Shown: positions 41,583-48,546, counted from the stretch's first letter. The stretch: DNA of 64,000 bases from Spirosoma oryzae (GCF_003002825.1 NZ_PVTE01000001.1:186001-250000), one strand, 5' to 3'. Translations and numbers: made by a program. Notes: generated by a model not told the origin, from the sequence alone.

Positions 41583-41888
41583 CTAAGCGGCTGAGGAGAA
41601 AGCGAGGAGCTGTTTGATATTATCGGCCGCGTTTTCGGGTTGGCTTTCGAGGATTCGGAGAACGGCCGTTAAGGTTTGCTTTTCGGCGAGTGCTCCCACT
41701 CGGAGCCCGGCCTCGTAACCGGCGTCGTAACCCGAGCCGTAACCCTCGATATAACCATTACCGTAAGCGCCCGAGCTTATAGTCGCTCGCTCGAAAGCGC
41801 GGTCTATCCGCTCGGCTTGGCTGATTTTGGAGGACCGGGCGAATAGGGCGACAAAGACTCCGGCGATAGTGGTTTGAATTGCGTTCAT
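41583..41888 (-). CDS. Small early protein of the repeat-bounded array, member 1
   Basis: 101 aa. A hydrophobic N-terminal helix (about 5-20, TTIAGVFVALFARS), then a Gly/Tyr-rich stretch with GYGSGYDAGYEAGLR and a helical C-terminus. No family recognised. The start has the CAAAATTTCCAA leader and the stop lies in the boundary repeat. Confidence 0.55.
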   Translation of the reverse strand: MNAIQTTIAGVFVALFARSSKISQAERIDRAFERATISSGAYGNGYIEGYGSGYDAGYEAGLRVGALAEKQTLTAVLRILESQPENAADNIKQLLAFSSAA

Positions 41889-41977
41889 GGTTTGGAAATT
41901 TTGAATTGGAAAGGATTGATTTAAGACTTTATGAGCCTATCGGCTTGCTTTAGTTGCTCGAAAAAAAGATCGTGGCT

Positions 41978-42232
41978 CTAAGCGCCCGGTCTGGTCTGTG
42001 GTGCCGAATTTGGATTTTCGGCCGCTTTTTCAGCCTCATTTTCCACCAATCCGAGGAGCATCTTTAAATGAACTCTCTCAATCTTGAGTGCGTCGGTTTG
42101 CCCGAACGAGTAACCCCGGTCCCATTCGTCGGCGTCCGATTTGTAGCGCCGTTTTTTTGCCTCCTCGAGATCGTTATTTGTGATCGTGAGCATTGCCTCG
42201 AGGTGTGTTTTAAGCGTCTGTAAGGTTTCCAT
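41978..42232 (-). CDS. Small early protein of the repeat-bounded array, member 2
   Basis: 84 aa, helical, acidic/basic mix with WDRGYSFGQTDALKIERVHLKMLLGLV; Pro-rich tail. Its GYxxGxxDA pattern resembles member 1, suggesting a distant relationship. The stop lies in the boundary repeat. Confidence 0.55.
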   Translation of the reverse strand: METLQTLKTHLEAMLTITNNDLEEAKKRRYKSDADEWDRGYSFGQTDALKIERVHLKMLLGLVENEAEKAAENPNSAPQTRPGA

Positions 42233-42275
42233 CGGTTTTTGTGGGTTTTAGTAGGATTAGAAAAAGATCGAGGCT

Positions 42276-42548
42276 CTAAACGGCCGGAGCGCCGTCTCCC
42301 TCGGGATTCTCGATTTTGGCGCTCGGCTCGGGAGTGTTAGAAAGCATCGCCGAGAGGTTCGTTAAAAACCCTATTTCGCTGTTTATCTGATGGTCGAGGT
42401 TCTTACACCAGTTGTTTGCCGCTAACCAGCCGAGCCCCTCGTTTCCCTTAATACGATTGAGGATTCGAGCGAGCCGGTCTCGCTCTTGGTTGAGCACGTC
42501 GAGCCGGGAGGTAATTGTCGCGATTGCTACTCGGTTTAAAATGGTCAT
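42276..42548 (-). CDS. Small early protein of the repeat-bounded array, member 3
   Basis: 90 aa, helical (ITSRLDVLNQERDRLARILNRI; NNWCKNLDHQINSEIGFL), with an acidic C-terminal tail. No family recognised. The stop lies in the boundary repeat; another diverged repeat lies beyond its start. Confidence 0.55.
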   Translation of the reverse strand: MTILNRVAIATITSRLDVLNQERDRLARILNRIKGNEGLGWLAANNWCKNLDHQINSEIGFLTNLSAMLSNTPEPSAKIENPEGDGAPAV

Positions 42549-42813
42549 CGTTTTTAGCCTCTCTGAGCGTTTTTAGGGTTGTTGGCTTGTTTTAGCAGAC
42601 CGAAAAAAATATCGCGTCGCTCCGGGCCTCTCTCGGCGTCTGGTGGCGAAATCGAAATTTTCGCGGGTTTTTCGGGCCAACTTTCCGGCCCTCGGGATTT
42701 CGCGCCAAAATCGGCCGAGGGTCGTTTTACAGTTATTCAGTTAGGGAGAAACTGCTCTTTAGAGCCGTTTACAAAACTGTTAATCTGGTTATTCCAGACG
42801 TTTACTGTAATTG

Positions 42814-42853
42814 TTAACTTGGAGTTAACTTACTGGTTAACTTTGGGTTAACT
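42814..42853. repeat. Four GTTAAC iterons at 11-12-bp spacing
   Basis: GTTAAC begins at 42814, 42825, 42837 and 42848, each followed by TT or TG. The 11-12-bp period puts the sites on one helical face. Candidate replication-origin iterons or a multimeric operator. Confidence 0.7.
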
Positions 42854-42902
42854 GGGTTTTGCCCAAAAAAAACTGTCAAACTGACAGGCAATAGAGTACC
42901 GC

Positions 42903-42926
42903 TCGACCTTTGACGGTCGATTTTTT
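42903..42926 (+). terminator. Rightward terminator
   Basis: TCGACC (42903-42908) and GGTCGA (42915-42920) then six T. Confidence 0.7.
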
Positions 42927-43017
42927 GGAAAGCTGTTCGTTTGGCCTCGGGTGCACTCCTCGGCCTATGTGTGCACTAGAACGGTTAGCCCTATACGTTG
43001 GCAAAAAGGGAGGGGAG

Positions 43018-43049
43018 AATCACTCTCCGAATCGAGTCGGAGAGTGATT
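43018..43049. terminator. Bidirectional terminator
   Basis: 13-bp perfect inverted repeat AATCACTCTCCGA (43018-43030) and TCGGAGAGTGATT (43037-43049). Confidence 0.7.
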
Positions 43050-43094
43050 ACTTAGTTTCTTTTCCTACCAAATTACCTTACGGGCTTTCCGTAG

Positions 43095-43175
43095 TTGGGG
43101 AGGAGGGTCTCGAACCCCCTAGACCGGCCGGGTTTAACCCGCGCCCACCGGTCTTTACCTGCTAATACTCCCCAA
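43095..43175 (-). ncRNA. tRNA-like structure with intact acceptor and T arms
   Basis: The minus-strand sequence has an eight-pair acceptor stem (TTGGGGAG with CTCCCCAA) and a five-pair T arm with loop TTCGAGA and G-T wobble. The middle does not fold as a normal tRNA: there is no usable D arm. A 7-bp stem AGACCGG/CCGGTCT encloses GGGTTAAACCC, where a Leu-type TAA anticodon would have only three clean stem pairs. CCA is not encoded. It may be a tRNA pseudogene, mimic or divergent phage tRNA. Confidence 0.4.
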
Positions 43176-43249
43176 AATTTAGAGCGGGAGGAGACGTCTC
43201 CCACTCGTTAAACCGCCGAACGCTCTTGGCCGAGGTCCTAGCAACCTCG

Positions 43250-43501
43250 CTACTCGGGTGACTTGCCACCGTTCGCAAACTGTGCGTTTGCTTGGATGAA
43301 TGCGTTTTTAGTGTACTCCATCAAAAGCCCGAGGTCTCGAACCTCCCGGAATAAAACCGGGTCGATTATCGGCTCCTTATCGAGTATAGCCTCCCGTTCC
43401 TGTTTGGCCGCTCGAATCGCTCGGTATAGTTGCCCGAACGTGAGATCGGTATCAAAAACGAGCGAGGTTATAAACTCTCGTCTCGGTGACTGGTATCTCA
43501 T
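43250..43501 (-). CDS. Early phage protein of unknown function
   Basis: 83 aa, helical, with FGQLYRAIRAAKQEREAIL and LLMEYTKNAFIQANAQF. It overlaps the next upstream gene's end by 50 bases, which is somewhat large. Unknown family. Confidence 0.5.
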   Translation of the reverse strand: MRYQSPRREFITSLVFDTDLTFGQLYRAIRAAKQEREAILDKEPIIDPVLFREVRDLGLLMEYTKNAFIQANAQFANGGKSPE

Positions 43502-43769
43502 CTCTCGACTCGATTTTTATCCGAAACTTGAGGCCCAATACCTCAAACGTTGCGACTCTGGTTACGAAATCGAACTCGGCGTCTTTATAGGCGGCTATAA
43601 ATTCGGCCGGTTCAATTACTACGTCTATCCGTTTAGCTTCTCGAACCGCAAACGTTGCGATTGCCTGCTCTAACGAATGCCCCGCCTTCTCAATCGCCCG
43701 TATGCCGTCTGCCTTAAGCTCGAGGTCTACCGAATAATCGGCCGGGTTAAGCGGCTTTTCGTAGATCAT
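43452..43769 (-). CDS. Early phage protein of unknown function
   Basis: 105 aa, alpha/beta: a helical N-terminal half (IRAIEKAGHSLEQAIATFAVREAKRI) and a beta-rich C-terminal half. No family recognised. It overlaps the 98-residue gene upstream by 23 bases, as expected for an early operon. Confidence 0.55.
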   Translation of the reverse strand: MIYEKPLNPADYSVDLELKADGIRAIEKAGHSLEQAIATFAVREAKRIDVVIEPAEFIAAYKDAEFDFVTRVATFEVLGLKFRIKIESRDEIPVTETRVYNLARF

Positions 43770-44043
43770 CGCTCCCGGAGTTAAGCTCGACTACGTTTCC
43801 CGGGAGAGCCGGTATCGTATTCGTGTCAAAATTTTCCTGAGTAAACCCGAGGTAGGTTATCATAAGCGGCCCGATTACGCAATCAACTTTCTGCAAGTTT
43901 TTTTTCGGATTGTTGCAGACGTTCCTTATAAAGGAATTAAACTTTTGTCTCCGAGCTAATTCGGCGTTGAACTCGTTAAACCGACCTAAATCTCTGGTTT
44001 TAAGTCTGTTGTAGTGATCTTTTACGGTCGGCTGGTTCGACAT
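43747..44043 (-). CDS. First early gene, divergent from the CI-like repressor
   Basis: 98 aa. Begins MSNQPTVKDHYNRLKTRDLGRFNEFNAEL and contains FNSFIRNVCNNPKKNLQKVDCV. The first leftward gene facing the repressor is the usual cro position, but there is no clear HTH signature, so Cro-like function is unproven. The intergenic region holds two palindromic operators. Confidence 0.55.
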   Translation of the reverse strand: MSNQPTVKDHYNRLKTRDLGRFNEFNAELARRQKFNSFIRNVCNNPKKNLQKVDCVIGPLMITYLGFTQENFDTNTIPALPGNVVELNSGSDDLRKAA

Positions 44044-44095
44044 AGAGTAAATTTGCTACCGATACATAAACTTTTTGTTGGGTCGTGTCGTATTT

Positions 44096-44136
44096 GTTAC
44101 ATAGTTTGTATCATAAATCGTTACAAAACTTGTAAC
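44096..44136. promoter_or_regulatory. Tandem palindromic operators in the lysogeny switch
   Basis: GTTACAA-AAC-TTGTAAC at 44120-44136 is a perfect 7-bp inverted repeat with a three-base centre. GTTACAT-AGT-TTGTATC at 44096-44112 is a one-mismatch-per-arm version 24 bp away. They lie between the divergent CI-like gene and the first early gene, as lambda-type operators do. Confidence 0.65.
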
Positions 44137-44217
44137 CTGTTTCGGTGTTCCAACGTCACAAAAGTAGGTAAACTTGTATTCAATGCAAGTTTTTCAAACT
44201 TAAAATGAAAAAAAATT

Positions 44218-44715
44218 ATGGTAAATGTCGCTGAACGCATCAAAAAGGCACTTTTCGCGAAATCTTGGACTGTAAAAAAACTTTGTGGAGCGATTGAAGT
44301 TTCCGAGGCCGGTTATAAACACATGGTCGAAAACAACAGTTGGAAACTCCATAACCTTAGCAAAATCGCCGAGGTATTAGATATGCCGTTAACGGCGCTC
44401 GTCTCGGAGGAGGAGCCGGAGATCGTCTCCCGGCCGAGCGGTGAATCCGAGGCTTATTTGCAGGACCATCTTAAGCGGCTCGAGGAGAATTTCGCTCGCC
44501 TGTCTGCCCAACTAGAAACTAAAGACCGGCAAATCGACGGCCTCCAACGGACCGCCGACTCGTTACAGCGTTACGTCGATACGCTCCTCGGTAGTACGCC
44601 TGCTAACGAGAAAGCCGATAAGAAAGCAAAGTCTTTTCTTAAGCCTGCTACCGAGACCGGAAGAGTTGTCGAGATGTACCCCGCCGAGAAATCGGAATCG
44701 AAAAAATCGGCCTAA
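44218..44715 (+). CDS. CI-like phage repressor (HTH plus coiled coil)
   Basis: 165 aa. N-terminal HTH (about residues 5-60, with WTVKKLCGAIEVSEAGYKHMVE as the recognition region), then a coiled coil (about 80-125, DHLKRLEENFARLSAQLETKDRQIDGLQ) that should mediate dimerisation, and a Lys/Ser-rich tail. There is no LexA-type self-cleavage domain, so induction would not be the usual RecA route. Divergent from the early genes with paired operators between. It is the last gene before attR. Confidence 0.82.
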   Translation: MVNVAERIKKALFAKSWTVKKLCGAIEVSEAGYKHMVENNSWKLHNLSKIAEVLDMPLTALVSEEEPEIVSRPSGESEAYLQDHLKRLEENFARLSAQLETKDRQIDGLQRTADSLQRYVDTLLGSTPANEKADKKAKSFLKPATETGRVVEMYPAEKSESKKSA

Positions 44716-44760
44716 CGCGCCTATTTTTTTAGGGTTACGGCATTACTTACGGTGGCAGGC

Positions 44761-44781
44761 TGTTAGCTGAATCAGCTAACA
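44761..44781. promoter_or_regulatory. Perfect 21-bp palindrome near attR
   Basis: TGTTAGCTGA-A-TCAGCTAACA, 36 bases inside the attR core. It may be an excision-related or regulatory site. Confidence 0.45.
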
Positions 44782-44817
44782 CGGTCTAAACCAAATTCTT
44801 AACTAAAGGGGTGCGAT

Positions 44818-44832
44818 TCCCTCGCTCTCTGC
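44818..44832 (+). repeat. attR core, 15-bp direct repeat
   Basis: TCCCTCGCTCTCTGC, identical to 3137-3151, the leftover 3' end of the original tRNA-Ser. Confidence 0.85.
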
Positions 44833-44852
44833 CAACGTTGATTGAGAACAAG

Positions 44853-44877
44853 CCGTCCCCAAAAGGACGGTTTTTTT
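44853..44877 (+). terminator. Probable original tRNA-Ser terminator
   Basis: CCGTCC (44853-44858) and GGACGG (44865-44870) followed by seven T. Resembles the phage-side terminator at 3173-3200. Confidence 0.7.
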
Positions 44878-44923
44878 GTTTTCAGATTCGATTATAATAT
44901 AATTCGACAACCTCTAACAAGGC

Positions 44924-45151
44924 ATGCTAGCTCGTGAAGTACAGCGAGCGAATGAGAACAAAGGCGATAATTACTCCTCGGACGAGTTAACGTACCAGTC
45001 AGAAGTCATTCAGAAATACAGACGTGGCATAACTTTTCTTTACTCGGCTTTATTCAGAGCCTTGTCGTCGGCCTACAAGCGAAGCGATGAAGAAACAAGG
45101 CTATTGATAGTAGATGTATTAGATCGGTATACTCAGACCGCTTCATCATAG
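44924..45151 (+). CDS. Small protein of unknown function
   Basis: 75 aa, helical (YQSEVIQKYRRGITFLYSALFRALSSAYKR). It starts at ATG 44924, 92 bp right of the attR core. No family recognised. A hairpin terminator follows at about 45156-45195. Confidence 0.5.
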   Translation: MLAREVQRANENKGDNYSSDELTYQSEVIQKYRRGITFLYSALFRALSSAYKRSDEETRLLIVDVLDRYTQTASS

Positions 45152-45155
45152 CATC

Positions 45156-45195
45156 AAAAAAGAGCCCCAGCCGGTTAGTCGAGGTTCTTTTTAAT
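45156..45195. terminator. Terminator between convergent genes
   Basis: AAAAAAGAGCC left arm and GGTTCTTTTT right arm, imperfect, between the 45151 gene and the 45208 lipoprotein stop. Confidence 0.6.
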
Positions 45196-45207
45196 TCCGA
45201 GTAATAT

Positions 45208-46575
45208 CTATTCAACAACTACATCACGCTCTAAGGGCTCAGACGAAATTACTGTGTTGTCTGGTTTGAGTACCTCAAACGAGAATTTATAGCGGTCCGA
45301 TGGGACAGTTGACGGTAGCTCAAACTGAGCCGGGCCAGTTAGAGCTAGTGGTACTAGGTAGGATACCTGCTCTTTTGTTAACGAAGTCAAGCGAACTCGA
45401 CTAACTGCCGTTTCATTCGGTTTCAGTGTATATAGGTATGATACGTAAGCATTGGTGATTATACCATATTGCTTACTTCTTTTTAGCTTGATAGGTGTGT
45501 CAAATGATATTGTAGGTGCCAGTAGGTTATGTTCTTCTGGTGAGGCATACCCGTAAACATTCTGAATAGCTAAATCTTTGCTTGAGGCAACTATACTTAT
45601 TCGCATGTATGCATCACTTGGTTGCCCGTTTAGTACAGCTTGTGCGTAATAGTATCCTGGTTTCAGATTGTTAATTGCCGGTATTTTAAAAGTCGGCTGT
45701 GTGTCGATGTATGATAATATTTTAATTGTAGTGGCTGACTGGTCTCGACTTCGTAACATCAATTCAGGATTATCGGATTGAAAGATATTCTGAGCGAATA
45801 TGGTAGTTGGACCAGCACCGAGAACGACGGGGAAATTATCGTCAATACCTATGTAAGGTTGACCTCTGATTAAACGAACAGGCTGATTTAGTACTGCCTT
45901 TCGGCCATTAGCTTTGGTAAAGACAGCAGTATAGTCGCCCGGTTCATAGAAGAACCCACCGCCAATCAAGGCGCTTGCGAAAACTGCTCCATCTGTTCTT
46001 AATTGTCTGTCGCAAAGTGATAGAATAGTAGGTCTTTGCTTAGTCGTATAAAGGCTTATTCCTGTTTTTATATTCGTTAACGTTAATGTCCCTAGTGGGT
46101 CGCCATCGAGGAAGTTAAATAGGGGTAAACACAAATAATTTGTGGTAGAAGCATTTACAGTGAAATTAAGTGGCTCCGTCAGTGTGGCGAACATTAAATC
46201 TCCAATTGGTTTGAATGCAATTACATACGCATTCGTTTTATTGCTCGCCGTACTGATACGAATAGAATCATTTTTCACTGTTGTGTAGATGTATAATGGA
46301 CCAGGGTATTTATTGACTAGTTTAGTTCTCTGAGTAAGTATAAAATCGGGCGTGACGGCATCGTGTGAAAAGCTAGTTGGAACCGTAATTGTTATTACTT
46401 TACTGACTTGGTCTATACTAATATTTTCGTCTGGTATATCTGGCAAATGCATACTAAGGATAAGTGGCTTGTCATCGGGCCCAAATACTCGATCAATGAG
46501 AGGTACGCATCCTGTCATGAGTATAATCAATCCGATGATCGGGAGAGCGTATCGAGTGAAAAGACGCTTTTGCAT
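45208..46575 (-). CDS. Host lipoprotein with repeated beta domains
   Basis: 455 aa. Lipobox LMTGC (Cys about 22), so membrane-anchored after Lsp cleavage. The remaining sequence is beta-rich in several sandwich-like modules (ISIDQVSKVITITVPTSF; LTLTNIKTG; FKIPAINNLKPGYYYAQAVLNG, typical of IPT/Ig-type repeats). Family cannot be fixed. Nothing else looks phage-related about it, although it lies between attR and the remnant region. Confidence 0.7.
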   Translation of the reverse strand: MQKRLFTRYALPIIGLIILMTGCVPLIDRVFGPDDKPLILSMHLPDIPDENISIDQVSKVITITVPTSFSHDAVTPDFILTQRTKLVNKYPGPLYIYTTVKNDSIRISTASNKTNAYVIAFKPIGDLMFATLTEPLNFTVNASTTNYLCLPLFNFLDGDPLGTLTLTNIKTGISLYTTKQRPTILSLCDRQLRTDGAVFASALIGGGFFYEPGDYTAVFTKANGRKAVLNQPVRLIRGQPYIGIDDNFPVVLGAGPTTIFAQNIFQSDNPELMLRSRDQSATTIKILSYIDTQPTFKIPAINNLKPGYYYAQAVLNGQPSDAYMRISIVASSKDLAIQNVYGYASPEEHNLLAPTISFDTPIKLKRSKQYGIITNAYVSYLYTLKPNETAVSRVRLTSLTKEQVSYLVPLALTGPAQFELPSTVPSDRYKFSFEVLKPDNTVISSEPLERDVVVE

Positions 46576-46611
46576 AGTAGTGGATTTGTGAAATGTAGCT
46601 TTAGCCCTGTC

Positions 46612-46853
46612 GTTTTCGATTTAGGTATAGATTCTCTGGAAGGTAATTGTCAACCTGCTTTTTGGCGCGAAACTGACGCGTTTATCAGGCTTTCGCTCGG
46701 CAAAGTTTCGATATACTGAGTGTAGTACGAATCCCACTTTAATAAGCGCCATGATCGTCCTAGCGTGGTCCGGATTGAGAACAGGTAGCGGAGTAAAACG
46801 AGCGGACCTGTGAGTAATCAGACGGTCTGAGACAGGAGTTTTCGGCGTAGCAC
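46612..46853 (-). pseudogene. Decayed copy of the 79-aa tail-module membrane-protein gene
   Basis: The translated minus strand gives RRKLLSQTV, stop, LLTGPLVLLRYLFSIR, matching RRKLLFWAVWLLAGPLVFIRYLFSNP of the prophage gene at 29324-29563. The start codon has become GTG and a Trp codon has become TGA. Similarity continues, with drift, to the 3' end. Confidence 0.75.
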
Positions 46854-46862
46854 AGCGGTAAG

Positions 46863-46990
46863 TTACGAACAGATAACCGAATTGGTCGGTAGGGCAAACC
46901 GAACCTTTGCCTTATAGTTCTTACAGGTATCTGTTACCAGCCACGAAAGCAGCAAGTAACAACTAGATTTTACTATCGCGTGTATGTCCT
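46863..46990 (-). pseudogene. Fragment of the 154-aa tail-completion-like gene
   Basis: The C-terminal segment SWLVTDTCKNYKAKVRFALP then TNSVICS matches SWLVADACYGYEAKVRFALP then INPVIYS from the prophage gene at 29573-30037. The gene order relative to the previous fragment is the same. The N-terminal part of the original gene is missing or unrecognisable; the right boundary is approximate. Confidence 0.7.
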
Positions 46991-47099
46991 TTATCGCATC
47001 ACTAGGATTATTTAACCATGCAACGCCGTACACACATCTCTGCTTTCTCGCCCTAATTCTCATCGGACGTGTAAACGGATCACCAGTGCTTAACACTAC

Positions 47100-47462
47100 T
47101 TAAGCGTAAGCCCCTGGTGGGTTGCGGGCGTATCGTTGCAGCAACTGAGGGCGGTAGGTAGATATGGTCTGGTCGAGGTGGCGGAGCAGAGCCTGCTGAT
47201 CGGGGGTGAGCGGGTGATAGGGCATTTCCTGGTGCAGGGCGCGGGCGACGGTAACAGGCAAACGGTATTTGTATGACCGGCGGGCGTTGCGCTGTCCCCA
47301 GGTGAAGACCTGTTCCAGGCGTAGTGTCGCCTGAAAGGCCAACAGCACACAAGCCGTCAGCGATTGTTGCTTTAGGGGCAAGTCAAGGTTGTCACGGCTA
47401 ATGCGACTCAGAAACGCGATCAGGGCGGCAAACTGGGCGGGATATAGCGAAAGCGTGAGCAT
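47100..47462 (-). CDS. Intact paralogue of the prophage 108-aa early gene
   Basis: 120 aa, homologous over its length to the product of 39811-40137 (shared QFAA-I-F, VFTW, VARAL and LTP-QQ-LL--LDQ patterns). Open and intact despite decayed neighbours. It suggests either recent survival or selection, or exchange with a related phage. Function unknown. Confidence 0.7.
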   Translation of the reverse strand: MLTLSLYPAQFAALIAFLSRISRDNLDLPLKQQSLTACVLLAFQATLRLEQVFTWGQRNARRSYKYRLPVTVARALHQEMPYHPLTPDQQALLRHLDQTISTYRPQLLQRYARNPPGAYA

Positions 47463-47925
47463 GGGCGCAGTTTTTTAGTCACCAGCTCAGCCAATATTGA
47501 TACCAATAGCGTGGTCGCAGGCTACTAAATTGGCCGAGCATGGCCGTTTTTTGATTTTCTTGCGGGAATGGGTATTGATCCGGTCGTTGGCCGTCGCGCC
47601 GAAACGGTTTGGTATCAGTCAGCAGCGCCTGTTCGGTCTTGAACCGTTGCTACGGGTCGAAGGGGCTCCAAACGTGTTATCCAGTGCGATTGCCATTGGT
47701 CGGCGGGGCCAGATGGCTGTGGGTGAGCGTAGCGAAGATGGCTGGTACGGACTGATACGTTTCCTGATTGGCCTGTATGAACGGATGAATCGTGGACGAT
47801 GTGCGGTCCGTGCCGGACAGAACAAAGAAGTGCAGCAGCATGTCAGTAGCTTGATTTGTCGTTGTGTTGGAAGCTAACCGAGATGCAGCTGCCTGACGGG
47901 CCTTGTCGTTTGACGGACAGTGCTG
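47463..47925. other. Interval without a supported gene
   Basis: Both strands have open frames (for example a plus-strand frame 47497-47877 and a minus-strand one 47619-47825), but neither has a recognised product or a convincing start. This is probably decayed sequence belonging to the older element. Confidence 0.4.
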
Positions 47926-48357
47926 TTACACCGAACGCAGCCGGGTGGCGGGGGTTAGGTTGATCGTAAACCAGTAGCGGTACAACTGACTGAGTAGCGC
48001 GTTCCAACCTTCCATCGTGACCGGTTTACTATGGCAGGCCGAGAAACCCTTATTGTACGCCCGTTTTGCGCGAAATGCATCCAACAGCGTGTCCAGCAGT
48101 AGAATAGGCGTGAACGTAAGGCTGGGGTGGTCGATCAGAGCGTCGATCGCGTCGGGCGCTATCGGGGTGTCGAACGTAGCCGAATCGACCAAAACGAGCT
48201 GATAGGTTTCGTTTTTTTCGACATGCGTGATCGCTTCGGCTATGGACGAAACTGTATCCCAGACGATTTTACCAAAAACGGGCTGCGCCAGCTGCACAAC
48301 CGAACGGGCCAGCGTGGTATCTGCTTCGATCAATAAGACGGTCGGTACATTGGGCAT
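47926..48357 (-). CDS. Single-domain response-regulator receiver, atypical
   Basis: 143 aa, one receiver domain. Acidic pair Glu11/Asp13, phospho-acceptor Asp58 in LVLVDS, and Lys111 in HSKPVT are present, but the usual small Ser/Thr position is in LLLDT, so switch chemistry may be altered. No output domain, so it must act through protein contacts. First of three receivers within 1.6 kb, all different in their key sites. Confidence 0.8.
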   Translation of the reverse strand: MPNVPTVLLIEADTTLARSVVQLAQPVFGKIVWDTVSSIAEAITHVEKNETYQLVLVDSATFDTPIAPDAIDALIDHPSLTFTPILLLDTLLDAFRAKRAYNKGFSACHSKPVTMEGWNALLSQLYRYWFTINLTPATRLRSV

Positions 48358-48546
48358 GAAAAAAGTTTACCGCAGTACTTTCATAGCTTGAGCGTATTCT
48401 GTGCCACAACGAAACAACGCGTCACAGTAGGGAAATGGTTGTCGGTACCCTGCCAATTTCGTTGTTTAGACAGCGTGTAAAGAAACGGTAAACAATTTGG
48501 CAGAGGTGTTGGTATACACTAATGGCCCAATCAGGCGATTTTTCAT

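Larger units (their letters stand above)
41568..42620 (-). repeat. Recurring boundary repeat in a small-gene array
   Basis: Minus strand TAGAGCC(A/T)CGATCTTTTT occurs at 41585-41568, 41980-41963 and 42278-42261, with a diverged copy near 42602-42620. In the first three, its TAG is the stop codon of the small gene just upstream. The fourth lies beyond the start of the third gene, so repeats and genes alternate. Confidence 0.65.
42549..43094. other. Non-coding control region with iterons and terminators
   Basis: About 545 bp with no convincing gene. It holds the diverged boundary repeat (about 42602), four phased GTTAAC sites (42814-42853), a rightward terminator (42903-42926) and a bidirectional one (43018-43049). 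Probably an origin or operator region. Confidence 0.6.
3137..44832. mobile_element. Complete-looking tailed prophage integrated in tRNA-Ser
   Basis: About 41.7 kb between duplicated tRNA-Ser 3' ends. It carries a tyrosine integrase, large terminase, HK97-type capsid with S49 protease and scaffold, portal, 1651-residue tape measure, tail proteins, endolysin, holin-like and spanin-like proteins, and a CI-like repressor with operators. The long tape measure and the absence of a recognisable contractile sheath point to a long non-contractile tail (siphovirus); this is inference. Late genes run leftward in one block broken by four plus-strand cargo cassettes. No replication initiator, helicase, primase or excisionase was recognised. 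Confidence 0.93.

Noticed and set aside
41568-42620. CRISPR-like array
   Set aside because: Repeats are separated by genes of 250-300 bp, not short spacers, and no cas gene is present.
42579-42851. 90-codon plus-strand frame in the control region
   Set aside because: Covers the iterons and boundary repeat; no protein-like features.
47497-47877. 126-codon plus-strand frame
   Set aside because: No family resemblance, no leader, and an equally open minus-strand frame; likely non-coding or decayed.
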